Shown here one piece after another: positions 46,662-57,529 of a stretch of 64,000 nt of DNA. The position numbers and the translations under genes were made by a program. The stretch spans positions 1 to 64,000 of the forward strand of contig NZ_UYXQ01000001.1 in assembly GCF_900624995.1 (NCBI RefSeq), given 5' to 3'. The stretch is from Pseudomonas antarctica (lineage in GTDB: Bacteria > Pseudomonadota > Gammaproteobacteria > Pseudomonadales > Pseudomonadaceae). The notes beneath the pieces are model-generated. The model had not been told where the DNA came from, ran no database searches, and was given only the letters and a program-made list of their open reading frames with translations. Position 1 is the first letter of the stretch; each line of letters starts with the position of its first letter.

Positions 46662-47639
46662 ATGAAAGCTGTGCTGTGCAAAGCCTTCGGCCCCGCCGAA
46701 ACCCTGGTGCTGGAAGAGATCGCAAGCCCCGCGATCAAGAAGAACGAAATCCTGTTGGACGTGCACGCTGCCGGGGTCAATTTCCCGGACACCCTGATCA
46801 TCGAGGGCAAATACCAATTCAAGCCGCCCTTTCCGTTCTCGCCGGGTGGCGAAGCGGCGGGCGTGGTCAGTGAAGTCGGTGAAAAAGTCAGCCACTTGAA
46901 AGTCGGCGACCGGGTCATGGCCCTGACCGGCTGGGGCAGCTTTGCCGAGCAGGTCGCCGTGCCGGGCTACAACGTGCTGCCGATCCCACCGAGCATGGAT
47001 TTTAATACCGCCGCCGCCTTCAGCATGACCTACGGCACCTCGATGCATGCCTTAAAACAAAGGGCCAACCTGCAACCCGGCGAAACCCTGTTGGTACTTG
47101 GTGCCTCCGGTGGTGTGGGCCTGGCTGCCGTGGAAATCGGTAAAGCCATGGGCGCCCGGGTAATCGCCGCCGCCAGCAGTGCGGACAAACTGGCCGTAGC
47201 CAAGGCGGCTGGCGCCGATGAATTGATCAACTACAGCGAAGCCAACCTCAAAGACGAAATCAAGCGTCTGACTGACGGCAACGGGGTTGATGTGATCTAC
47301 GACCCGGTGGGCGGTGATCTGTTTGACCAAGCTGTTCGTGGTATCGCCTGGAACGGCCGGCTGTTGGTGGTGGGTTTTGCCAGCGGGCGCATTCCGGAGC
47401 TGCCGGTAAACCTGGCGTTGCTCAAGGGGGCATCGGTGGTCGGGGTGTTCTGGGGCGCGTTCGCACAGCGTCAGCCGCAGGACAATGCGGCGAACTTCCA
47501 GCAGTTGTTCAGTTGGTATGCCGAAGGCAACCTAAAGCCGCTCGTGTCGCAGGTGTATCCCCTAGAGCTGGCTGCCCAAGCGATCAATGACCTGGGGCAG
47601 CGCAAAGCGGTGGGCAAAGTCGTCGTCCAAACCCGCTGA
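46662..47639 (+). CDS. NADPH:quinone oxidoreductase family protein (zinc-less MDR)
   Basis: 325 residues of the medium-chain dehydrogenase/reductase superfamily, quinone reductase branch. The substrate half contains AAGVNFPDTLIIEGKYQFKPPFPFSPGGEAAG. The NADPH fold has LVLGASGGVGLAAVEIGKAMGARVIA. Zinc-binding cysteines are absent, as expected. Start at 46662 (ATGAAAGCTGTG) begins the conserved MKAVLCKAFG. Physiological acceptor unknown; could reduce quinones or enones. Confidence 0.9.
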   Translation: MKAVLCKAFGPAETLVLEEIASPAIKKNEILLDVHAAGVNFPDTLIIEGKYQFKPPFPFSPGGEAAGVVSEVGEKVSHLKVGDRVMALTGWGSFAEQVAVPGYNVLPIPPSMDFNTAAAFSMTYGTSMHALKQRANLQPGETLLVLGASGGVGLAAVEIGKAMGARVIAAASSADKLAVAKAAGADELINYSEANLKDEIKRLTDGNGVDVIYDPVGGDLFDQAVRGIAWNGRLLVVGFASGRIPELPVNLALLKGASVVGVFWGAFAQRQPQDNAANFQQLFSWYAEGNLKPLVSQVYPLELAAQAINDLGQRKAVGKVVVQTR

Positions 47640-47660
47640 CCGACTTGACATGCAATCCAA

Positions 47661-47688
47661 TGTGGGAGGGGGCTTGCCTGCTCCCACA
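47661..47688. repeat. REP-like hairpin
   Basis: TGTGGGAG pairs with CTCCCACA around GGGGCTTGCCTG, after the quinone oxidoreductase gene; no T-run follows. Confidence 0.7.
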
Positions 47689-47870
47689 GTTGAACTGCAT
47701 CGTCATAAAAATCTGATACCGACCCATACTTATCTATTAGCGACATGTTCATAAGAGAACATGCAATTGCTCCAATTTCCTGTGTTTGCAGATAAGAGGC
47801 GATGCTATTTTCGGTAACGAAACTGTAACATTCGCATCCGCAGTCAAAACAAGAAATTTGGAGCTCTTGA

Positions 47871-49208
47871 ATGTTTGCTTTCTTTCGTCCTGCCGCACAC
47901 CAGGCGCCTCTGCCTGAAGAAAAAATAGACAGCACGTACCGACGACTGCGCTGGCAGATTTTCGCCGGTATTTTCTTCGGCTACGCCGGCTATTACCTGC
48001 TGCGCAAAAACTTCTCCCTGGCCATGCCCTACTTGATCGACGAGGGTTATACCCGTGGTCAGTTGGGCCTGGCGATGTCGGCGATTGCAATCGCCTACGG
48101 CTTGTCCAAGTTCCTGATGGGCCTGGTGTCCGACCGCTCCAACCCTCGCTACTTCCTGCCCTTCGGCCTGCTGATATCGGCCGGAGTGATGTTCATTTTC
48201 GGTTTCGCACCTTGGGCAACGTCCAGTGTGACCATGATGTTCATTTTGCTGTTCATTAACGGCTGGGCCCAAGGCATGGGCTGGCCGCCAAGTGGACGCA
48301 CCATGGTGCACTGGTGGTCGCAGAAAGAACGCGGCGGTGTGGTGTCGGTATGGAACGTGGCGCATAACGTCGGCGGCGGCCTGATCGGCCCGCTGTTCTT
48401 GCTGGGTATGGCGTGGTTCAACGACTGGCACGCGGCGTTCTATGTGCCTGCGACCGTGGCCTTGCTGGTGGCAGCATTTGCCTTCATCACCATGCGCGAT
48501 ACCCCGCAATCGGTAGGCTTGCCACCGATCGAGGAATACAAGAACGACTACCCTGAAGGGTACGATTCCAGCCACGAAGACGAATTCAGCGCCAAGGAAA
48601 TCTTCGTCAAGTACGTACTGCGCAACAAAATGCTGTGGTACATCGCCTTCGCCAACGTCTTCGTCTACCTGCTGCGCTACGGCGTACTTGACTGGGCGCC
48701 GACGTACCTCAAGGAAGCCAAGCACTTCGACGTGGATAAAACCTCGTGGGCGTACTTCTTCTACGAGTGGGCAGGAATTCCCGGTACGCTGCTGTGCGGC
48801 TGGATGTCGGACAAGATCTTCCGTGGCAACCGTGGCCTGACCGGCATCGTGTTCATGGCCTTGGTCACAGTGGCGACCCTGGTTTACTGGCTCAACCCGC
48901 CAGGCAACCCGACGATCGACATGATCGCGCTGTTCTCCATTGGCTTCCTGATCTACGGCCCGGTGATGTTGATCGGCTTGCAGGCGCTGGAGTTGGCACC
49001 AAAAAAAGCTGCCGGCACTGCGGCGGGCTTCACCGGTTTGTTCGGTTACCTGGGGGGTTCGGTGGCAGCCAGTGCGGCCATGGGCTACACCGTTGACCAT
49101 TTCGGCTGGGATGGCGGTTTTGTGTTGCTGGTGGGCGCGTGTCTGTTGGCGATCGCCTTCCTGATCCCGACGCTGTGGCACACCAACAGCATCAGCACGG
49201 CACGTTAA
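47871..49208 (+). CDS. glpT: Glycerol-3-phosphate transporter GlpT
   Basis: 445-residue major-facilitator antiporter exchanging glycerol-3-phosphate for phosphate. About 12 membrane segments. Phosphate-binding arginine regions are visible: [16 protein letters not shown] after helix 1, and [14 protein letters not shown] in the second half. The organophosphate:phosphate antiporter signature [15 protein letters not shown] follows helix 2. A 180-base leader contains A/T-rich promoter-like DNA. GlpR control is known in pseudomonads, but no site was defined. Confidence 0.95.
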   Translation: MFAFFRPAAHQAPLPEEKIDSTYRRLRWQIFAGIFFGYAGYYLLRKNFSLAMPYLIDEGYTRGQLGLAMSAIAIAYGLSKFLMGLVSDRSNPRYFLPFGLLISAGVMFIFGFAPWATSSVTMMFILLFINGWAQGMGWPPSGRTMVHWWSQKERGGVVSVWNVAHNVGGGLIGPLFLLGMAWFNDWHAAFYVPATVALLVAAFAFITMRDTPQSVGLPPIEEYKNDYPEGYDSSHEDEFSAKEIFVKYVLRNKMLWYIAFANVFVYLLRYGVLDWAPTYLKEAKHFDVDKTSWAYFFYEWAGIPGTLLCGWMSDKIFRGNRGLTGIVFMALVTVATLVYWLNPPGNPTIDMIALFSIGFLIYGPVMLIGLQALELAPKKAAGTAAGFTGLFGYLGGSVAASAAMGYTVDHFGWDGGFVLLVGACLLAIAFLIPTLWHTNSISTAR

Positions 49209-49858
49209 TCGCCGCCCGCCCCCTTCGTACAACGCTTGAGCCGCGCCTCCAGATTTTTATCTGGCATGGCGTGGCTACGCAGGGCGTTGACGGTCTGCTC
49301 GACATAATCGCGAGTGGTGCCGTAACGCCCGCAAGCGCTTTGCAGCACGTGATTGAGCACGATGTCAGGCAAGTTGCCAGCATAACTGGGCAAATGCCGC
49401 TCCAACACAAACCCCAACGCCTGCACCTGAGTGCCATCTGCCAGGCGGCAGTTGAGCCAGTGCGGCCGGTAAGAGGGGTAAGGCATCTCGCGCTGCCATA
49501 AGGCGTAAAGCGAGGCCTCGAGCTGATCTTCTGGCAAGCGGTAGGCAAACCCGCTGCAGGAACCCCCGCGATCCAGACCGAACACCAAACCCGGCGACTC
49601 CGGCGTGCCCCGATGCTCGTGGGACCACAGGTACAAGCCCCGGTGATAACCGTGAACCCGCGCCCGTACTCGCTGGGTCGACGAACATTCAGGCCGCCAG
49701 ATCAACGATCCGTATGCAAATAGCCAGACCGGCCCACCCTTATGCCGGGCCATGGTGGCCTGCATTGAGCTCATTAACTGTTCGTGAGTGAGTTGCGGCC
49801 CCAGATCGAGCCGCGGAGGGTAAGCCAATTGCAAAAGATCGGTTTCAATGGCGGTCAT
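49205..49858 (-). CDS. chaC: Gamma-glutamylcyclotransferase ChaC
   Basis: 217-residue enzyme cleaving glutathione to 5-oxoproline and Cys-Gly. [14 protein letters not shown] carries the substrate-loop YGSL motif; [26 protein letters not shown] and CSGFAYRLP follow, with [17 protein letters not shown] near the end. Its 3' end overlaps glpT by four bases in convergent orientation. Proposed earlier as a Ca/H antiport regulator; the glutathione role is better supported. Confidence 0.93.
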   Translation of the reverse strand: MTAIETDLLQLAYPPRLDLGPQLTHEQLMSSMQATMARHKGGPVWLFAYGSLIWRPECSSTQRVRARVHGYHRGLYLWSHEHRGTPESPGLVFGLDRGGSCSGFAYRLPEDQLEASLYALWQREMPYPSYRPHWLNCRLADGTQVQALGFVLERHLPSYAGNLPDIVLNHVLQSACGRYGTTRDYVEQTVNALRSHAMPDKNLEARLKRCTKGAGGD

Positions 49859-49885
49859 GGCGAAAAGCGGTGCGCCTCCTGTGTG

Positions 49886-50160
49886 TTACCAGTTGTAAGC
49901 AACTTTACCGTAATAAAACGCGCCGCTGTAACCGTACGGCGAAAAAGTGCTTTAGGCCAAATTTCCACCACTGCTGGCGTAGGCATTGACGTTCTCCGGG
50001 TATTTGTCGGTGGCGTTGTCGCCGCCAAAGGTGAAGGTCCTGTTCTTCAGCGTGTAGTCCGCTGACAGGTCGAGCACCCAGGCTGTCCAGAATCGCCGGG
50101 CTGCCGAAAAAATCGCGGCGTACAACGCGTGTTTCTTGTAGCACCCCATAGTGCCCCTCT
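49886..50160 (-). pseudogene. 3' remnant of a TonB-dependent receptor gene
   Basis: Minus-strand frame DLSADYTLKNRTFTFGGDNA, TDKYPENVNAYASSGGNLA, a TAA stop, then in the same frame STFSPYGYSGAFYYGKVAYNW and the true TAA at 49886-49888. This is the C-terminal barrel end of a siderophore-type receptor, with terminal aromatic. Upstream, ETRVVRRDFFGSPAIL is in another frame, so a frameshift precedes the stop. No plug domain or N-terminus remains; the 266 bases beyond show none. A gene relic. Confidence 0.85.
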
Positions 50161-50426
50161 AAGAATCAATCAAAACGCCAATGCGCTGAATTCATACGAT
50201 CGATCTGGCGGACGGGGGCGATCAGTTATGGGTTGTTGAGAGGTCGTTAGTCCGTTTTCTTATAGCCTAATGAGATTCTTCCTACAGAAGTAATACCTTA
50301 ATTGCATAAGCATAGACGAACAAACTTTCAGCGTAGGTTCAGGCCTCGCAGGAGGTTAGCCGCCAAACTGTAGAAGTTTCGCGACCCACATTAGCCGCCC
50401 GTTCAAACGACTATCGAGGTCGAACC

Positions 50427-50903
50427 ATGAAGTACTTTTACTCTGGCTTGCTGCTCATGGCACACGCCGCTACTGCTCTGGCCTCTGAAGCTGCCGCTGA
50501 GGACGATAAAGGCTTCTGGTACGCCCAGACGAGCGTTTACACACGGCACTTTTCACCGGACCCCAAGCACAACAACAATCAGGATTTGATCAACCTGGAG
50601 CGCAACGAAGCGTCCGGGCTGGTGTATGGCGGGGCTACATTTCGCAACTCGTTCAGCCAGCGCTCATATTACGTTTACGCCGGTAAACGCTACGACCTTG
50701 GCGACTCGCCGTTCTACGTGAAGGTGACCGCAGGTGCGCTTCAGGGTTATCGCGGCAAGTACCGTGACAAAATCCCACTCAACCGCTTTGGCGTGGCACC
50801 GGCGATCATCCCCTCCGTGGGCGTGAATGTCGGCCCGGTGGCCAGCGAGTTGGTGTTGCTGGGCTTTAATGCGGCGATGCTGACGGCGGGGGTGCGTTTC
50901 TGA
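50427..50903 (+). CDS. Small outer-membrane barrel protein, possibly a divergent PagP-like acyltransferase
   Basis: 158 residues. The signal peptide (KYFYSGLLLMAHAATALA) is followed by FWYAQTSVYTRHFSPDPKHNNNQDLINLERN and later GKYRDKIPLNRFGVAPAIIPSVG, ending LTAGVRF, a barrel terminus with phenylalanine. The HFSPDPKHNN block resembles, from memory, the divergent Pseudomonas lipid A palmitoyltransferase family. The catalytic triad cannot be assigned with confidence. It stands alone with a roughly 270-base upstream gap. An unassigned eight-stranded barrel is the alternative. Confidence 0.7.
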   Translation: MKYFYSGLLLMAHAATALASEAAAEDDKGFWYAQTSVYTRHFSPDPKHNNNQDLINLERNEASGLVYGGATFRNSFSQRSYYVYAGKRYDLGDSPFYVKVTAGALQGYRGKYRDKIPLNRFGVAPAIIPSVGVNVGPVASELVLLGFNAAMLTAGVRF

Positions 50904-50917
50904 CAGCCTTGCCTATC

Positions 50918-50947
50918 TGTACAGGAGCTCGCGTGCCTGCTCCTACA
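50918..50947. repeat. REP-like hairpin
   Basis: AGGAGC pairs with GCTCCT inside TGTACAGGAGCTCG...TCCTACA, between convergent genes. Confidence 0.6.
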
Positions 50948-51916
50948 TTAAGGACGCGGCGCGTAGGCGAACACATCGGCGCGCATCTGGTGCGCGTCCA
51001 TGCCGGCGTCGACCAGCGCATCCAAGGTGCCGTAGATCATTGCCGGTGAACCACTGGCGTAGACGTGAACAGCCTTGAGGTCGCTGATGTCTTCGCACAC
51101 CGCTTCATGTAGCAGCCCACAGCGCCCTTCCCAACCGCACAGGTCGCTGACGACTTTGTGCAGGAACAGGTTGGGCAGTTGCTTCCATTGGTCCCAGTGC
51201 TCGATTTCGTAGAAGTCTTCCGGGCGACGCACGCCCCAGTACAGGTGCACCGGGTGTTTGAAGCCAGAGGCGCGACAATGCTCAATCAGGCTGTGCATTT
51301 GCGCCATGCCGGTGCCGGCGGCGATCAGCACCAGCGGCCCGTCCGGCAGCTCTGCCAGGTGGGTGTCGCCAAACGGCAGCTCGATGCGGGCCATCTGATT
51401 ACGCTGCAGTTGCTCAATCAGGCTGCGGGCGCTGTCCTCGCGCACCAGCACATGCAGCTCCAGCTCACGCCCGGCGTGGGGCGCCGACGCCAGGGAAAAC
51501 GCCGACTTCTCGCCGTTCTCCCGCTCGATCATCAGGTACTGCCCGGCGTGATAACGCACCGCTCTGCCGGCGGGAGCCCGCAGGCGCACGCGCCATACAT
51601 CGCCACCGACTTCCACACATTCACTCAATTGGCACGACAATTTGTGCAACGGCAACTCTCCCGGCGCCAGCACGCCATCCCACAACACAATGCAATCTTC
51701 CAGCGGTTCGGCGATGCAGGTGTAGAACTCACCGTGGTCACGCACCTCACCGGCTTGCTGCACCCGGCCCTCGACCAGCAGCGCCGCACACACATGGCAC
51801 ACGCCGTTGCGGCACGCTTGCGGACACTCGTAGCCCAGGCGGCGCGCGCCTTCGAGAATTCGCTCGCCAGGGACCAGTTCCAGTACCGCGCCAGAAGGTT
51901 GCAGGGTTACACGCAT
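50948..51916 (-). CDS. Flavin oxidoreductase with N-terminal 2Fe-2S domain, co-transcribed with ubiD
   Basis: 322 residues. A plant-type ferredoxin domain (1-90) has ligands C35, C40, C43 and C67 in CRNGVCHVC and YTCIAEP. An FAD domain (RYHAGQYLMIERENG, then SLASAP) and NAD domain (LVLIAAGTGMAQMHSLIEH) follow. The family is often named CDP-6-deoxy-glucoseen reductase, but that name is from similarity only. ATG at 51916 shares a base with the ubiD stop. Could supply electrons to a partner oxygenase or reduce flavin. Confidence 0.9.
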   Translation of the reverse strand: MRVTLQPSGAVLELVPGERILEGARRLGYECPQACRNGVCHVCAALLVEGRVQQAGEVRDHGEFYTCIAEPLEDCIVLWDGVLAPGELPLHKLSCQLSECVEVGGDVWRVRLRAPAGRAVRYHAGQYLMIERENGEKSAFSLASAPHAGRELELHVLVREDSARSLIEQLQRNQMARIELPFGDTHLAELPDGPLVLIAAGTGMAQMHSLIEHCRASGFKHPVHLYWGVRRPEDFYEIEHWDQWKQLPNLFLHKVVSDLCGWEGRCGLLHEAVCEDISDLKAVHVYASGSPAMIYGTLDALVDAGMDAHQMRADVFAYAPRP

Positions 51917-53382
51917 CAATCTATTCCCAATTCTTTCCAGATCGCATCGACACGTGCGGTCACGGCTTCATCCTTGACGATCACCCGGCCCCACTCGCGG
52001 GTGGTTTCACCCGGCCATTTGTGGGTGGCATCCAGGCCCATCTTCGAGCCCAGCCCCGACACCGGCGAGGCAAAGTCGAGGTAGTCGATCGGCGTATTGT
52101 CGATCATCACCGTGTCGCGCTTGGGGTCCATGCGCGTGGTGATGGCCCAGATTACGTCGTTCCAGTCCCGAGCATTGATGTCGTCGTCGGTGACGATAAC
52201 GAACTTGGTGTACATGAACTGTCGCAAAAACGACCACACACCGAGCATTACCCGCTTGGCATGACCTGGGTACGACTTCTTCATGGTCACGATAGCCATG
52301 CGGTACGAGCAGCCTTCGGGCGGCAGATAGAAGTCGGTGATTTCCGGAAACTGCTTTTGCAGGATCGGCACAAACACTTCGTTGAGCGCCACACCAAGAA
52401 TAGCCGGCTCATCCGGCGGACGGCCGGTGTAAGTGCTGTGGTAGATCGGCTTAATCCGGTGGGTGATGCGCTCGACGGTGAACACCGGGAAGCTGTCGAC
52501 TTCGTTGTAGTAACCGGTGTGGTCGCCGTAGGGGCCTTCATCGGCCATTTCGCCGGGATGAATCACGCCTTCCAGGATGATTTCCGCCGTGGCCGGCACT
52601 TGCAGGTCGTTGCCACGGCACTTCACCAGCTCGGTGCGGTTGCCGCGCAGTAGACCGGCAAAGGCATATTCGGACAGGCTATCAGGCACCGGAGTGACAG
52701 CGCCCAGAATGGTCGCCGGGTCAGCGCCCAGCGCAACGGAGACCGGGAACGGCTTGCCGGGGTGCTTTTCGCACCACTCGCGAAAGTCCAGCGCGCCACC
52801 GCGATGGCTCAACCAACGCATGATGACCTTGTTACGGCCGATCACTTGCTGACGGTAGATGCCGAGGTTCTGGCGGTCTTTGTTCGGGCCTTTGGTGACG
52901 GTCAGGCCCCAGGTGATCAGTGGGCCGACGTCGCCAGGCCAGCAGGTCTGCACCGGCAGCATGCCGAGGTCGACATCATCGCCTTCGATGACCACTTCCT
53001 GGCACACCGCGTCTTTGACCACCTTGGGCGCCATGGCAATGATCTTGCGAAAGATCGGCAGCTTCGACCATGCATCCTTGAGACCCTTGGGTGGCTCGGG
53101 CTCCTTGAGGAAGGCCAGCAGCTTGCCGATCTCGCGCAGCTCGCTGACCGACTCGGCGCCCATGCCAAAGGCCACGCGATCCGGGGTGCCGAACAGGTTG
53201 CCGAGCACCGGAATATCAAAGCCGGTGGGGTTCTCGAACAGCAGCGCCGGGCCCTTGTTGCGCAGAGTACGGTCGCAAATCTCAGTCATTTCCAGTACCG
53301 GGGAAATCGGCACCTGGATACGTTTCAACTCTCCGCGCTGCTCAAGTTGCTGCACGAAATCCCGAAGATCCTTGAATTTCAT
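51916..53382 (-). CDS. ubiD: 4-hydroxy-3-polyprenylbenzoate decarboxylase UbiD
   Basis: Removes carboxyl from the ubiquinone ring precursor using prenylated FMN made by UbiX. 488 residues from ATG at 53382 (GGTGG eight bases upstream). Motifs: [22 protein letters not shown] at the N-terminus, [18 protein letters not shown] and [13 protein letters not shown], whose glutamate region is catalytic. Coupled by TGATG to the reductase downstream, as in other pseudomonads near rho. Confidence 0.95.
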   Translation of the reverse strand: MKFKDLRDFVQQLEQRGELKRIQVPISPVLEMTEICDRTLRNKGPALLFENPTGFDIPVLGNLFGTPDRVAFGMGAESVSELREIGKLLAFLKEPEPPKGLKDAWSKLPIFRKIIAMAPKVVKDAVCQEVVIEGDDVDLGMLPVQTCWPGDVGPLITWGLTVTKGPNKDRQNLGIYRQQVIGRNKVIMRWLSHRGGALDFREWCEKHPGKPFPVSVALGADPATILGAVTPVPDSLSEYAFAGLLRGNRTELVKCRGNDLQVPATAEIILEGVIHPGEMADEGPYGDHTGYYNEVDSFPVFTVERITHRIKPIYHSTYTGRPPDEPAILGVALNEVFVPILQKQFPEITDFYLPPEGCSYRMAIVTMKKSYPGHAKRVMLGVWSFLRQFMYTKFVIVTDDDINARDWNDVIWAITTRMDPKRDTVMIDNTPIDYLDFASPVSGLGSKMGLDATHKWPGETTREWGRVIVKDEAVTARVDAIWKELGID

Positions 53383-53441
53383 TAACCATGCCACCCGTAA
53401 AATAGGCGTACATCCTACCTGCTCTTACGAGCGCTGACAGC

Positions 53442-55445
53442 TTATTGCACGTCATTGCGACTCACATCCGGCCCAGCGGATGTGTTGCGCAGAGCGCGGA
53501 AGAAGGGCTCAAGGAACCCCTCCACAAGCTTGGAGCCCGCGATTGAAAGGTGATTGTCATCCGTGTAGAGCGCGTGGCCATCAATCTCGACGCGGCACCA
53601 GCTGTTTACAGCACACAGTTTCGGCGCAGGGTCCAGGACCCGAACCCCTGGGTCGGACGCCGCAATTCGCTCAAACGTGGCGCTGATATAGGCCTGACGC
53701 GCCAAGTGCTCGGCCAGTGGCAAGCCTTCTTTGTCGGTCCGGCGACCCAGCATCGCCAAGCGGGCGAGCCGGAAAGGCACGTCGAACTCCTGCAGTGGCA
53801 CCTCCTTCACCAACCATACCCGGTGGCCACTGGCACGGAGGTGCTGCACCTGTGCAGTCAAACCCTCGGTGAACAGCCGCTGCGCGATAGCACGGTCATA
53901 TTTCCCCGTCTCCGGGTCATGAATTGACGCACCGGTATCGCCGGAGCGCTCTCCATAGACGTAAAGACTCCAACGCGCGACGAGTACCACATCGCTGAAA
54001 TGGTCCCGGTTCAACAACGCTGAGGTGCGCTCATTGAATGCCCTGCAACCGAGGGTGTTTTCTTTGCGGTAAAAAGGCAGGCAACCGGCATAACCGGCCT
54101 GCGTGATGCTGAAGTCGTACTTATTCGAACCGTCATTGAACGCTGGAATCAGCGCCGAGGCGTGACTATCGCCCCACACCAGCGCTCGCGCTGTGCTTGT
54201 TGGCGGACCAAAATGGCAAGGCTCGCTTCGATTGTTTTTCTTGTCGTCCCCCAAGCACTTCATGAGCGTGGGGCTCCAGGTATGGGTCTGGGCAAATTGC
54301 AGTGCCTGAGGTGACAATCGCTCGGCGAACCCATCCGACCACACCAACCCTTTGCCAACCAGGCCCAGGCTTGCGAGTGCAACGACGCTCGCGACCAGGA
54401 TCGACCGACGCCCCGCCAACAGGCGCCGCTCACGAAAGGGCCCCTCGACAAACCGCCAGGACCCATAACCCAGAATCAGGCTCAGGCAGAACAGCGCCGC
54501 CACCTCCCAGCGCGTCAGGCCAAAGATACTGGCGTACTTGCCAAACACCAGCACCGGCCAATGCCACAAATACCAGGAATAGGAAATCAGCCCTATGCCC
54601 ACCAGTACACGACTGCCCAGCAACCGCCCAACCAGGGTTGTTTGCTGGCCGTTGGCCCAAATCAGGCCCACCACACCCAATACCGGCAGCAGAGCCGCAG
54701 CGCCCGGGAAGGCGGTGTCAGCGTCATATCCAAACACCGCAACCAGAATCAGGCCCAGGCTGATCAAGCTGACGCTCTGTGCCAACCTCGGGCTTGCCCG
54801 CTGAGCGCGCACCGGCAAAACCGCCAGCATGGCGCCCGCCAACAGTTCCCAGGCACGCATAGGCAACAGGAAAAAAGCTTTTTCGGGCGCATGAGCAACC
54901 GCCCAGACGCTTGCAGCAAATGACACCAGCGACAGCACAAACAAGGCGCTGCGCCATTGCTTCAGCCGGCTCGACAAGAACACCAGTAACAGCGGAAACG
55001 CGATGTAGTACTGCTCTTCAACCGACAGCGACCACGTGTGCAGCATCGGCTTCATATCGGAGGCCGTTTCGAAGTAGCCGTCCTGACGCATGAAGAACAG
55101 GTTGGAGATGAAAATCACCTGATTGTGAATCGAGCGCCCCAGTTCTTCGTAGTCCTTGGGCGCCAGCAGATACCAGCCGACCACCAATGATGCGAGCATC
55201 ATGACAATCAGTGCCGGCAGGATGCGCCGGGCCCGACGCGCCCAAAAATCCAGAAAACTGAAACGCCCGGCCTCACGCTCGCGCCAGATGATCGAAGTGA
55301 TCAGGAAACCTGAAATCACAAAGAACACGTCAACGCCGACAAAGCCGCCAGTAACACCCGGAACGCCAAAGTGGAACAGCACCACGGCAAGGACAGCGAT
55401 GGCACGCAGGCCGTCAATGTCTCTTCGATAAGCAAGAGAGGTCAT
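53442..55445 (-). CDS. OafA/YrhL-type membrane acyltransferase with C-terminal SGNH domain
   Basis: 667 residues. The acyltransferase-3 domain (about 1-340) has roughly ten membrane segments and the catalytic motif DIDGLRAIAVLAVVLFHFG with H25. An SGNH hydrolase-like domain (about 400-667) shows GDSHASALIP and the late DDNHLSIAGSKL carrying Asp-x-x-His. Such proteins O-acetylate O-antigen or other surface glycans. Start at 55445 begins the conserved TSLAYRRDIDG; the ribosome site is weak and the frame extends 22 codons upstream. Single gene between ubiD and rho. Confidence 0.9.
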   Translation of the reverse strand: MTSLAYRRDIDGLRAIAVLAVVLFHFGVPGVTGGFVGVDVFFVISGFLITSIIWREREAGRFSFLDFWARRARRILPALIVMMLASLVVGWYLLAPKDYEELGRSIHNQVIFISNLFFMRQDGYFETASDMKPMLHTWSLSVEEQYYIAFPLLLVFLSSRLKQWRSALFVLSLVSFAASVWAVAHAPEKAFFLLPMRAWELLAGAMLAVLPVRAQRASPRLAQSVSLISLGLILVAVFGYDADTAFPGAAALLPVLGVVGLIWANGQQTTLVGRLLGSRVLVGIGLISYSWYLWHWPVLVFGKYASIFGLTRWEVAALFCLSLILGYGSWRFVEGPFRERRLLAGRRSILVASVVALASLGLVGKGLVWSDGFAERLSPQALQFAQTHTWSPTLMKCLGDDKKNNRSEPCHFGPPTSTARALVWGDSHASALIPAFNDGSNKYDFSITQAGYAGCLPFYRKENTLGCRAFNERTSALLNRDHFSDVVLVARWSLYVYGERSGDTGASIHDPETGKYDRAIAQRLFTEGLTAQVQHLRASGHRVWLVKEVPLQEFDVPFRLARLAMLGRRTDKEGLPLAEHLARQAYISATFERIAASDPGVRVLDPAPKLCAVNSWCRVEIDGHALYTDDNHLSIAGSKLVEGFLEPFFRALRNTSAGPDVSRNDVQ

Positions 55446-55530
55446 AAATGTAGTCAGTTTGGTACGGTTGGAGGTTTTTGTGGTTTCTTTACTGACACTC
55501 CTACCGCGCAAACCTCCCTTTTTCGTCGCA

Positions 55531-55564
55531 AAAAAAATGGCGCCCTAAAAAGGGCGCCATTTTT
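55531..55564 (-). terminator. Terminator of rho
   Basis: Stem ATGGCGCCCT / AGGGCGCCAT (55537-55546 with 55551-55560) with T-runs on both strands; eight A residues on the plus strand give the minus-strand U-run. Confidence 0.9.
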
Positions 55565-55582
55565 CAGAGCTGAAACGTCGTG

Positions 55583-56842
<1,260 letters not shown>

Positions 56843-57039
56843 ATAGGAATGACGTAATCATTTATGGAGGGGGGAAAATTAAGCTTTTGGCTTAATGAGG
56901 CCGCGCCGCAGAGAAGGCGACAGGATCGCGTACTAATCGAAAAGGAATGCGTCGGCGACGGCTTGCAGGGGGCAGTGGAGAAACCAGTGCGGGGCCGAAT
57001 GTACCACCTGAGTTTCAGAGCGTCTAGCCCTGTTTCACG

Positions 57040-57069
57040 AAAAAGCCCCGCTATTTTGCGGGGCCTTTT
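57040..57069 (-). terminator. Terminator of trxA
   Basis: On the minus strand GCCCCGC / GCGGGGC stem (57058-57064 with 57045-57051), loop AAAATA, then a T-run. Confidence 0.88.
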
Positions 57070-57078
57070 TGACGACGC

Positions 57079-57408
57079 TTAGATGTTGGCGTCGAGGAAA
57101 GCTTGCAGCTGAGACTTCGACAGCGCGCCCACTTTAGTGGCTTCGACGTTGCCGTTCTTGAACAGCATCAGCGTCGGGATACCACGCACGCCGTGCTTGG
57201 CCGGGGTTTCCTGATTGTCGTCGATGTTCAGCTTAGCAATGGTCAGCTTGCCTTCGTAGGTGGTTGCAATGTCGTCCAGAACCGGAGCGATCATTTTGCA
57301 AGGGCCGCACCATTCAGCCCAGTAGTCAACCAGCACCGGGCCAGCAGCCTTGAGTACTTCGGCCTCAAAGGTCGCGTCGGTGACGTGCTTGATAAGATCG
57401 TTGCTCAT
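57079..57408 (-). CDS. trxA: Thioredoxin TrxA
   Basis: 109-residue disulfide reductase. The active site WCGPC is at 33-37 in [16 protein letters not shown]; the cis-proline IPTLMLF follows. The start at 57408 ([15 protein letters not shown]) gives the standard length; 14 extra codons upstream are unsupported. Directly upstream of rho on the same strand, separated by its terminator and the rho leader. Confidence 0.97.
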   Translation of the reverse strand: MSNDLIKHVTDATFEAEVLKAAGPVLVDYWAEWCGPCKMIAPVLDDIATTYEGKLTIAKLNIDDNQETPAKHGVRGIPTLMLFKNGNVEATKVGALSKSQLQAFLDANI

Positions 57409-57529
57409 GGATGTCTCCGGATTGTAAGCAAAAAAAACGTTGCCCATCATAGCCGCCCTTCCCCCGTTCAGGAAGCCGCCTCTAATTGAGTCTTGCTATG
57501 ACCGTGCATGAGTTTGGGTATAGCCCACT

